From Sambucus nigra (taxonomy: Eukaryota > Streptophyta > Magnoliopsida > Dipsacales > Adoxaceae), in contig OX422218.1 in NCBI GenBank assembly GCA_949130495.1, positions 45,470,823 through 45,534,822 of the forward strand: a DNA stretch of 64,000 bases. The letters run 5' to 3'. Below the pieces are notes generated by a model, which was not told the origin of the DNA, searched no databases, and saw nothing but the letters and a program-made list of their open reading frames with translations. The translations under genes were made by a program, and so were the position numbers. Below are positions 38,930 through 49,500 of the stretch, piece by piece (positions within the stretch are counted from its first letter, which is position 1; each line of letters opens with the position of its first letter).

Positions 38930-40290
38930 TGCATTCCAATCTCGTACACAAACTTTTAAAATGTCACCTTTGGTAGTGACTTTGTAAAAAGATCAACTAA
39001 GTTATCACTCAAACAAATTTGCATGACTCCAATCTCATTTTTCTTCTAAAGATCGTGAATGAAGATAAACTTTGGTGAAATGTGCTTGGTTTCTATCTCC
39101 TTTGATGAACTTTTCTTTAATATGTGTTATACATGCTGCATTGTCTTCATAGATAACAATTGGAACATCTGTAATAGAAGGCCATCGACAACTACGAATA
39201 TGCTGAATTAAAAATCTCAGCATACATATTTATGGCTAGCTTCATTAAGAGCTAAAATATCAAAGTGGTTAGAAGAAGTAACTAATAGAGTTTGTTTAGT
39301 AGAACGCTAAGAATAACAATATTATCACTAAAAAAATACATAACTATCTGAGATCGACCCTTATGAGGATAAAAGAGATATCCAGAATCTTCATAACCAA
39401 CTAACTTGGAACTATTATAATTATAAGAATATAATAAACCCATGTCAGTGGTTCTACATAAATATCTTAAGATATGCTTGACACTAATCCAATGCCTTTT
39501 GGTTGGTTCAAAACTATATCTAGCATGCATGTTCACATAGAATAAAATATTCGGCCTAGTGCATTGTGCCAAGTACACCAATTGCACTTAAATAGGGTAC
39601 TTCTGGACCTAATATTTCCTCATCTTCCTCTTTTTATGTCCAAAGACTGGACAAATATGGGAGTACTTAGTGGGTGAGCTTTATCCATATTAAAACGTTT
39701 TAATACCTTTTAGTATAATTAGATTGATGGACTAAAATTCCACTAAAAAAATTCTCGATCTGCAAACCGAGAAAAAAATTATTTTTCCAAGATCTTTCAT
39801 CTCAAATTCCTTTTTCAAATAGTTAGTAGTTATTTCGAGCTCTTCTGGAGTCCTGATTAAATTTATATCATCCACGTAGACTTCTACTATTGCATATCCT
39901 TTTGAGTATTTCTTTATAAATACACAAGGGGTAAATTGGATTATTTTTATACCCTTCCTTAGATAAGTATTCGCTAAGACGATTGTACCATATTCTCCCG
40001 GATTACATTAAATCGTACAATGAACGTCTTAATCGGATAAAGTGCGTAATCCTTGCCTTCGCCTCAGGTAAAGGAAGTCCTTCAAGGATTTTCATGTATA
40101 TTTTTGTGTTTAAGTGTCTATATAAATAAATGGTCACAACATCCATGAGTCTCATATCAAGATTTTTAAAAATCGCTAAGCTAATCAGATATCTGAAAGT
40201 TATACCATTCATAACGGGGGAGTATGTTTCTTCAAAATCAATACCAGGTTTTTGTAGGAAACCTTGTGCCACAAGTCATGCCTTATATCG
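38930..40290 (-). pseudogene. Copia-C reverse transcriptase and RNase H fragments
   Basis: Read from right to left, MAQGFLQKPGIDFEETYSPV starts the RT palm (40272-40003), with MRLMDVVTIYLY as the worn version of the MDV(K)TAFL box. YVDDINLIRTPEE (catalytic YVDD at 39878-39867) lies between the open frames. Connection and RNase H pieces follow: TRPNILFYVNMHARYSFEPT, HWISVKHILRYL and VIYEDNAACITHIKEKFIKG. The tail CLSDNLVDLFTKSLP sits near 38985. At least four frame changes are needed, so this is a dead copy. Confidence 0.9.
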
Positions 40291-40644
40291 AGTGATTTTA
40301 TTATTCTCATTTTTTTCCTTACAAACACCCACCGATAACCTACAAGGTTAAAGCCTTTTGGGGTTTGTACTATAGGCCAAAATACACCATATTTATTTAG
40401 AGACTCAAGTGCTGACTTGATGGCAATTTTTCATTTTGGCCAATCTACACTTTGTCGACATTCATTTAGAGTGCGTGGTCATTATCATTATCATGAGCCT
40501 TTGAAATTCGTGTAGCTACTACATATGAAAATATGTCATCGATTATAGTTTCTTTATGATCCCACATTTCTCCTGGATATATATAAAACATAGAGATCTC
40601 ATTATTATCATTAGGTACCTTTACGTCTTCAGGGGATTCTATAG

Positions 40645-42440
40645 TCACTTCAAGGGCTTGCGTCTTTTAGAGATAATAACCTCTTTAGGAGTTCCAGAGA
40701 AAGTGGATCTTTTATTCACAACCTCTTCAAGAGTGTTACGAGGGCATAATTTTTCATTTGATCTCCGCTTTCGGGGAGCAGAATCTTTGGAACCTAAAGG
40801 TCTTCCACGCTTTTGGCGTGTAACAGATTCATTTGCGGCTGAAATCAAAGTTTTTCCCACTAGTATATCAATTCTGGCTGGCACATTTGCAGCGGGGACA
40901 TGAGACTTAGTTACTTTTGCAGCATCATTGAATGCATCGGGTAACTTATTTGTAATTTCCTGAAGATGCAATGTCCTTCTCACTTCATGCTCACATTGAA
41001 CGGTATGGGGGTCTAGACAAGACAAAGTGAAAGTACTCAACGTTAATTCTTGTCGTTCTTCGGGAACATACCATACTTATAGTACATTATTTCCTCCCCC
41101 AATGGCGAGAAGAGTGTCTCATCAAAATGACAATCCGAAAATCTAGCGATAAGCACATCACCTGTTATTAGTTCAATATAATGAATGATTTATGGCAAAT
41201 CATAACCAATATTTATTCCCAAACGATGTTGAGGAGCCATTTTGGTATGTTGAGTTGGGGGGATAGTCCCATGCACAGCATAACTAAATTTACGCAAGTA
41301 TGATATATTTGGTTGACATCTAGACACAAGCTGAGAGGGTGAAAATAGGTGATAAGCAGTGGGTTTAAGCTTAATTAACTTAGCAGCGTGTAGGATAACA
41401 TGTCCCCAGGAAGAGACTGAGAGTTTTGATTGCATAAGTATAGGTCGTACAATAAGTTGCAAACGTTTAATTAAAGACCCAACTTAACCATTTTGGGTGT
41501 GTACATGGGGGACTGGGTGCTTAACATCAATTCTTTGTGATAAAAAATAGTCATAAAAAACTTGAGAAACTCTCCCGCGTTATCTAAACGTATAAATTCA
41601 ATGTGTTGATCAAGAAAAGGTGCTCTAAGTTTTATGATTTGAGCTAGAAATTTTTAGAAGGCCAAATTACAAGTAGATAACAAACAAACGTGTGACCAAT
41701 GAGTGGATGCATCAATTAAAATCATAAAGTATTTAAAAGATCCACTAAAAGGGTGGATGGGCCCATAAATATCCCATTTAATTCTTTATAAAAAGGATGG
41801 TGACCTAGAAGCTATTTTGAGAAAAGATGGCTTAGTGATTAATTTACCTTGAGAACAAGGGGTGCAAAACTGATAATCAGGTAGGGTAAATTATTTGTTT
41901 ATTATCGAGTGACCATGTGAGTTATTTATGCTTCGACGCAACATATTTGATCCAGAGTGACCCAAGCGGTTATGCCATAATATCAAATTATTAGAATCAT
42001 TGAGCTTCCGGCTCATGACGGTATGTAATGTTACAATATTAATTATTATATGGTATAACCCTATGGATAGTGCAGACAACTTCTCTAACGTGAGCTTATG
42101 GCTTCCAACACTAGAAGTAATGCAAAGTAACTCTTTGTCACCTCCATTACATATTTCCATGTGATACCCGTTCATTCTCATGTCCTTAAATCTCAATAAA
42201 TTTCTTATGAAATTTCTTGAGTATATAGCATTATTTATGAAAAAGTTAATACCATTAGGTAACACCACGTGGGCTCTTTTGGATCCTTCAATGATCTTAG
42301 CAGGACCATCTATAGTGAAAACATTCGTTGTATTGTATACCAAGTCTAAGAGAACTTCTGATTTTTTAAAATGGTGTGGGTTGTCCCACTGTCTACCGAA
42401 CAAGTATCATAGCTTGTTATTACTTTCAAATCCATACCAT
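40645..42440 (-). pseudogene. Copia-C protease and integrase fragments
   Basis: The protease active site (SVDSGTTHTILKN) lies near 42400-42365. The frame at 42403-41891 continues with the pre-integrase segment ILWHNRLGHSGSNMLRRS. The integrase C-terminal part is at 41462-41190 (SSWGHVILHAAKLIKLKPTA). The linker at 41040-40645 carries the copia-typical KVTKSHVPAANVPARIDI and KRGRPLGSKDSAPRKRR. Frames are disconnected by stops and shifts. Confidence 0.85.
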
Positions 42441-42635
42441 TAACATGAGTAAATATAAATTAAAATTGAATCCACCGATCATATAAGCATTGTAAAAAAA
42501 TGATCAAACCATTACATTAACTAATAAATGCTCAATTAAATATATTAAATAAATTTATTTATGCTTTAAAGCTAAACTACTAATGTCTGAATATTAAATA
42601 TGAAGGAGATAAATATATAAATAAAACATAATAAT

Positions 42636-43633
42636 TTAGGTCTTTAAGATCGTCCTAGGCGGTTCTCCAAGCATGTTATCAAATGTCTCATTATCAATAA
42701 CATTTCCATCCACATCTGAATAAAAATCATTAAAATTGAGATCAGTATCATCAAGTCTCCAACGGTATTCAGGACCTTCCACAATATTTGTCTCCACTCT
42801 CTTTTTCGAAGCCTGATATTTTCCACCAATTTCTTGGATGAAAGGACATGTGTGTGTCCAATGCCCACTACAGACATATCTATAATAAATATTATTTGGA
42901 TTTGGTGGATTTGTCTTCTGATTCCATTTATTATTGCGATCATTCCACTTCTGGTGATTATTGAAATTTGTATTCTTTCTAGGGCCTTGATTATGGTATC
43001 CACCTCTTCTGGAGTAGCCACGACCCCATAACATATTTTGTTGGCCCCTTTCATTATTCTGAACAGAATTAACATTCACTTCAGGGAGTTATACAAATTC
43101 AGTGGGTCTAGATGTATGATTCATCATCATCAGTAAGTCATTGTTCTGCTCAACAACTAGGAGACATGAGATTAGTTCTGAGTACCTTTTAAACCTCCAC
43201 TCTCGTTATTGCTGTTGTAGGAGCATATTTGATGAATGAAAAGTGGAGAAGTTTTCTCCAATATATCTACATTTACTACCTTTTTTCCGCATAGTTTTAG
43301 CTTGGAGGTAATTTTGAACATAATTGTATTAAGACACAAAAATCTCAAATTGAAACATTCATGGCATGCATATGGAAGTATGACTGATTTTTGGTGGTCA
43401 TAACGCTCATTTAGGGAGTTCCATAAATCTAGAGGATTTTTCATAGTCGAGTACTCACTTTTCAAATCATTGTGTATGTGATGCCTAAGGAATATCAAAG
43501 CCTTAGCTTTGTCTTGCCGGAACATGGTATTTTCAAATGTTATTACATTACTAAGGTTCCAAGCTTGACGGTGGAGTTCAGCGTTATGTGACCAATTAAG
43601 ATAATTCACCCCAGAAAATTCTAAGTGCTTCAA
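42636..43633 (-). pseudogene. Copia-C gag fragments
   Basis: The frame from 43633 contains LEFSGVNYLNWSHNAELHR, ALIFLRHHIHNDLKSEY and PLDLWNSLNERYDHQKSV, the core of plant copia gag. A second frame (43079-42636) holds a Gly/Arg/Asn-rich stretch and a damaged zinc knuckle (YYRYVCSGHWTHTC), where the first Cys residues are lost. Confidence 0.88.
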
Positions 43634-43639
43634 ATTCGA

Positions 43640-44730
43640 GTTTTAAAATATTTGATATTTTTAAACCGTTCAATTAATAAATTACAATCAGAAATATATA
43701 ATACACAATAAAGGCAAATAATATCCAATATTAATTGGAACATCATATTCGTAATTAATACTTTAAGTTCTTGATTTTCGGGTCGTGCTATTTATTTATT
43801 AGGTTCAACACATAAAATAATTAAACTTTAGGTCAATTTTATTAAGTATAAGGACTTTAAAGTCACTACCCTATTGCGTCAAAACTTCAGGTTTGATCAG
43901 GGCTTTTAAGAAAAACTGTTTAGAACTTCAGGTCCAAATTATAAATTATTTGGGGACATTTAATGTCCCTTACTCCATGATAATCAAAACTTGAGGTTTT
44001 TATTTGGTGTATATTTTATTGGAACTTTGGGGTCGAAAATTGAATAGCAATTGAAAATTTTATGCCCCAAATATTATAAAGCAATTGGGAACTTCAGGCC
44101 TTAAAATTTAAATAACATAAAAAAATTCAGCTCTATTATATTGTTATATTTAAATAGAGCATATAACTAAAATTTTGACTCAATCAAATTATATAGGATC
44201 AATCTTTAAAAAATGGTAATTTTGGACATACAAATCTAATAATTACAAAAGAAAAAGCAATTGTAATAATTATTCAAATATGTACAACGCAATAATTTAA
44301 CACAAGATTAAATATATTATGCGATTTAAAAAATCCAGATTTTTAAAATTTTTGATTGTGCAAATCAACAGAATAAAAAAAATTAATGAGGTAATATCAA
44401 AGGATGCCAAAAAAGAAAAAAATAGTTACTGCATAGGGCATCCACATGTTAGGAACATTGGCAACATGCATATGGAACAAAAAATAATATTGTGTATGTT
44501 ATATACATATTCTTAACCATGGAGGTATGAGTACATATATCATGGTGCAACAAAAGAAAGTGGCTCCTCGTGGTTCATGTTAGTTAAAGAAAAGAAATAG
44601 AAAGCTATTACTACTATTAGCATTATAGGAGTCAGATATCTAAAGTGAAATAGACTATCTATTAGCGTTCCAACGAAAAAGCAAGTTAATTGAAGGGGAG
44701 TACCAGAATTTCTGATGAATATTCTTGATT
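43640..44730 (-). other. Copia-C leader with degenerate GACCTGAAGTT repeats
   Basis: The 1.1 kb between gag and the 5' LTR is non-coding and AT-rich. Variants of AACTTCAGGTC occur at about 43766, 43822, 43881, 43923, 43988, 44022 and 44088 on the plus strand, spaced roughly 35-70 bp apart. Confidence 0.6.
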
Positions 44731-44734
44731 TTTA

Positions 44735-44843
44735 CAACCACTTTATTAATTGGGGGGTCACCCATGATTTATAATATAAATTGGTAAAGTCATAACAGAA
44801 GTGAATATCTATTTAAATAGAATAAATACAAATATTTATAATA
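44735..44843 (-). repeat. Copia-C 5' LTR (right on plus strand)
   Basis: It aligns with 38495-38619. Its terminal bases (ATTTATAATA) differ from the 3' LTR end (ACTTACAACA) by what look like transition mutations. The inner boundary is uncertain. Confidence 0.55.
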
Positions 44844-44886
44844 ATATCTGTTTCGTATCTTATTTTATTGTGGATATTATGTTCAC

Positions 44887-45309
44887 CCATTTATTAGGGG
44901 TGACAATTCGTGTTTTTAGGCCGTGTTTTGAGCCGATACGACACGACACAACAAAAGTTTTTCGGACACGAACATGACACGACACAATACGAATTCGTGT
45001 TTTTTTTAGTTGACACGAACACGATCCAAATTAAAACGCCACAACACAACAAAACGCAACACGACACGATTACTTAAATTTCACACTAAATTAAACCTAA
45101 ATAGACACGATAACCTGAATAAAAACATGATTAACACGACACGGCACGATAACACGACTCATAATTTTGACATGAACACGACACGACACGACTTCGTGTA
45201 AAAAAAACTCGACAGGAACACGACATATCGTATCAATTTCGGATAAATTCGTATCGTTCTATGTCGTTTTGTTCGTATCGTTTCTAAAATTGTCACGCTT
45301 AACATTTAT
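44887..45309. mobile_element. hAT-type MITE upstream of the release factor gene
   Basis: The element 44895-45301 has ends TAGGGGTGACAATTCGTG and ATTGTCACGCTTA, a 13 bp inverted repeat with two mismatches. The 8 bp target duplication is CCATTTAT / ACATTTAT with one mismatch. The interior is rich in ACACGACACGAC-type repeats and has no transposase. It ends about 170 bp before the start codon of the release factor gene. Confidence 0.8.
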
Positions 45310-45477
45310 AGTAACATGTCTAATGGGTCGACCCATAAATTGGCTATTGGGTTGGGCTTCAAACATTACACACATGCAAATGCCAACCTTAAACCCTCTT
45401 GCCTTGTACTTTGTAGAGTTATAAGTTTGTTCCATCAAGAAAATAAAACCCATTTGGAGGAAATTTAGGTGAAAGAA
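45310..45477 (+). promoter_or_regulatory. Proximal promoter and 5' UTR region of the release factor gene
   Basis: Only about 170 bp separate the hAT MITE from the start codon. No clear TATA box stands out. GGGTCGACCCATAAATTG lies at about 45326. The short distance implies that the transcription start lies in this stretch or within the MITE. Confidence 0.35.
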
Positions 45478-45634
45478 ATGAGAATTGGAAGGTTTTTATG
45501 GAGCAATCTACAACGGCCGTTTAAAGACACCATATTTTGTAGTGGGTTACATACAAATTTGCCAAACCCAAGTTTATCTTTGCAATCACCATCTTCTAAA
45601 ATCTCACTATTAAGTTTCTGCTCATTCTCCACTG
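45478..45634 (+). CDS. Release factor gene exon 1 (targeting peptide)
   Basis: It encodes MRIGRFLWSNLQRPFKDT and a Ser/Leu-rich stretch ending SFCSFST plus one base of the next codon. Basic residues at positions 2, 5, 13 and 16 and few acidic residues fit a mitochondrial presequence. The donor is ACTG|GTGCGT, phase 1. An in-frame GTG lies nine bases upstream, but ATG 45478 is the sensible start. Confidence 0.8.
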
Positions 45635-46129
45635 GTGCGTATATTCATTACTTCTTTAATATTTCTATGAACTATTCTCATTAATTCTCATGTTAAATTT
45701 CATTTTGGTAAAATATTATTTTTAAACTCCTTTAATTAGGGTATTAATTTGGACATGATAGATTGTATGTACATATAGATAGATAGACAGAGAGAGAGAG
45801 AGAGAGGGATATAGAGACGCTCTCATACATATCATACATACCACCTGTATATACCACCTTTCCCGTGTTTTTGAGTTCATTTTTTTGTGTGATATTTAAA
45901 TATTTCTTGTTCTCTCACAAAAAAATTAGCTCAAAATTTATTATGTAAAAAAAATCGGCTAAAGATTTTTTAAAATAGTCAAAAAATTTATTTTGAGTTG
46001 ATTTTTTATAAGAGGCCCTGAAATGTATAAATACCACACAAAAAAAAAACTAACTCAGAAATATTTTTTTCAATTTTTGAATAAATAGTCTGCACACGTG
46101 GACTTCATATGTGGTTTGTGTGAAAAGAT

Positions 46130-46189
<60 letters not shown>

Positions 46190-46567
46190 CAAGTGAGGGC
46201 CAGTTTGAGGATCCTGAATAAGATCCATTTTTTTAAAATAGTAAAAAAATTATTGACGGTGATTTTTTTTGTATGATTTTTAAACATTTCAGTAGGACCG
46301 TAAAAAAATAACCAGCTCAAAATGATTTTTTTTGCTATTTTAAAAAAATCGGTCAAACAGTTTCAGTTTTTAAGCTGTTAAAAACTAACTAAGTTTGACC
46401 GATTTTTTTAAAATAGTAAAAAAATTCATTTTGAGGTGATTATTTTTTATGGCCCTACTGAAATGTTTAAGAACCATACAAAAAAAATCACCCCAAAATA
46501 TTTTTTTTACTACTTTAAAAAAATGGACCTCATTCAGGGACCTCAAACTGGGGGACCTCACTTGATC

Positions 46568-46598
<31 letters not shown>

Positions 46599-49500
46599 GA
46601 GAGAGATAGATCGAGAGAGAGAGAGAGAGAGAGAGAGGTTCACAGGTGAACCAAATAATGAACTTTTTAATGAACCTAATAAGATATTAAAAAATAATCC
46701 TTAATTCCTTGTCGTAATTGGTCCGTGTCAGCGGTAACGGATACGTGCTTTTTTAATACCCCCTCTCCCCCCCACCAACCCAACCCATTATTTGGTTGAA
46801 ACTCTTCCATCATCACTGTCTTGATGATACATATTTTCGGGTAATGGGAGGTGTTGGGTTCAACTGGCCAGAGCCATGGCATGGCAAGGCAACAGTCGGA
46901 CATGTGGTTTGTTGGAGTTGGTGTTGAGACGGGAATAAAGCTGCCGACAGGTCTGGACAAGTCCGGGTATGGAGGTTTAAGTCAACTGGGTTCGATTTGG
47001 ATTTTATGGCTACCAGAATATGGGTCTGAAATGGGTTTCCAACTGGGTTTGTTGGTTGTTGGTTGGCCAAGTTTTGTAGCTGGGGATGTGGTTGTCCTGA
47101 GATTGCTGGCCTGAGGGATAAGGTCGGGGCTTCGCTGGTGTGAAGGGTATGATAGGTGGCTATATGGTATTGGGTTTTTTGGTCGCTGGATTGGAAGTGG
47201 GCCGGATATGGTAGTAGGGGTGTTCACGGGTCGGTTCGGGTCGGTTTTGGATCCTAGTTCAAACCGAACCGATCGGTTCGGTTTTGGAAAAGGTCAGACC
47301 GAAACCGAACCGACTATGAAAAAACCCGTCGGTTTCGGTTCACGTCGGTTTCGGTTCGGGTCGGTTTTGGGTCGATTTTCGACGGTTTCATGTTTGGGCC
47401 GGTTTTTTTAAGGACGGTTTTCGGTTTGGGTCGGTTTTTAAAGGTGGGTAATGGTTTTTGGATATAAAAATATAAGTTATTTAGTTTTTTTTTAATATAT
47501 ATATTGGTTCGGGTCGGTTCGGTTTGAGTCGGTTTTTCCCACGTATAAACCGACAACCGAACCGACATGGTCGGTTTTTTATATCCGTAAACCGTAGGCC
47601 GAACCGGGCTAAAAAAAACCGGCGGTTTCGGTTCGGTTCGGGCCGGTTCGGTTCGGTTTTCGGGTCGGGCGGTTTTTTTGAACACCCCTATATGGCAGGG
47701 TCTGATCCGAAGTGAAGGCAGGTCGGGGTTTGGTTGGTGGCAGCCGGGTTGTATGGCAGATGTGGGGGGTGGGGTGTTAAGGTGGAAATAGGGTCGAAAT
47801 GGATTTTGTGTCGCACGCGTGTCCGTTGCCGCTAGCGCGGATCAATTACGACAAGGAATTAAGGGTTATTTTTTAATGTCTTAGTAGATTCATTAAAAAG
47901 TTTATTATTTTGGTTCACTTGTGAACCTCTCTCTCTCTCTCTATATATATATATGGGATCAAACAAGGACTAACATGGAAATACTTGTTAAGAACATTTT
48001 TTTTAAATAGTAAAAAAATAAATAAATTTTAAGTTGATTTTTTTGGGTAGTAAAACATTTCAGCTACCCCCAAATCATTTTTTTTCTGGGGAATCTTGAC
48101 TTCTCCAAATTTTAATGTCTAATTTGACTTATTTGACTTTGACTAACACGAGGGGTTAAGTCTAATTTGACATTTTAAACAAGGGGCAAAGTTCAATGAA
48201 TCCTTGGTCTTTGACCCTCCCTATTTCTAGGCAATATTTTGAGATAACCCCTCGTGCCGGGTTATGTCAAAAAGATTAGTAAATTGGGGTTTAGTCAAAT
48301 ATCGCATCAAAAAAGGTGGGTTAAGTAAAAAAAGCCATTTTTTTTTGTTAGTTTAAAAAAATCGGTTAATATATGCTGTCTAAGCTGATTAAAAACAGTA
48401 AAATATAGACTTTTGTTTAAATAGCAAAAAAAATTTATTTTGACCTGATTTTTTTGGGAGTTCGCTGAAATGTTAAAATACCCTCCAAAAAATAAGTTCA
48501 AAATAATTTTTTTTACAATTTACAAAAGGGGGGATTTTGGCTTTACCCAGTAATTCCAACCATTTAGTGGGTAAGATGATTGATCCAAAGTTTCAATGGC
48601 GGAAAATGCACATATTTATGTATATGTATATCCATTTTGCATTTCAATCTCATTTCAAAAAAAATTACTGAAAATTTTACTCGGGTGTAGTTATTTTTTG
48701 CGGGTTTAGGACACGATGGATGAAAGGATTAAAAAATAAGGTCCAGTGATACTCAACGTCTTTTCAATGTGGTCTTTGTGTGTTGGTGTATTAGTGATGT
48801 TTTCAGCAATGTATACGATAATTTTTGTAATGTATACGTATTAAGTCTTTGTATAACACTAATATTTAAAAGAAAAAATATGTTAGTGGACTACAATGAA
48901 AAAATCTTGCTAGCTAGGAACTAATTGGGGAAGCTCCCAAAAATTTATCATCAACTCAAAAAAAAAAAGATTGGATGTATGTTTTATAGGTATGTTGACA
49001 AACCTTATTGTATCTCTCTCTATAATCCTTCTTTGTGGTATAACAGTCTCTCTAAATCAATGTAGTAACACTATCTCTAAACCAATGCACAATTTGACAC
49101 TTTTATTTAAGATACTTTTACCTATGTACATAAATATACCTCTGAATTATGACCTGCTTTTCTCCCTTGGGCTCCGTTTGATTTGCCGTGATATTTTGGG
49201 TCGATTGTGATTGTTAGGAATGTGATTGACAAGAAATATTTTACTAGGAATTTGAATATATCCAATTTGTTTGGTTAACTAACGGATTCTCAATTTGAAT
49301 CAAAATATAGTATTTAATTTTAATATTGCCCACTTTCTCATGTGATTTAACCTCCACCCAAACACATCAATATTGCATTTTCACAGCAATATTTTTAATG
49401 TAATCTAATTCTACCCATCTTTAGTGCGAACCAAACAGGGCCTTCAAATTAATCATAGGGGTCACCTTGCAACAATTGACATCCACAAAACGGGTCAATA

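Larger units (their letters stand above)
38495..44843 (-). mobile_element. Decayed Ty1/copia retrotransposon copia-C
   Basis: Short LTR-like ends at about 38495-38619 and 44735-44843 share GTATAAATTGGTAAAGTC and AATACAAATA-type segments. A purine tract (CCAAGAGGGAG on the minus strand) abuts the 3' LTR. Between them lie fragments of gag, protease, integrase, RT and RNase H in copia order on the minus strand, with many stops and frameshifts. No primer-binding site or target duplication could be fixed, so LTR outer limits are approximate. Confidence 0.85.

Noticed and set aside
45469..45477. Upstream in-frame GTG as the start of the release factor gene
   Set aside because: ATG at 45478 is in the same frame nine bases later and begins a typical targeting peptide.
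46676..47227. Overlapping ORFs of 80-95 codons inside the long-TIR element
   Set aside because: They overlap on both strands, cross the terminal repeats, and show no family motif.
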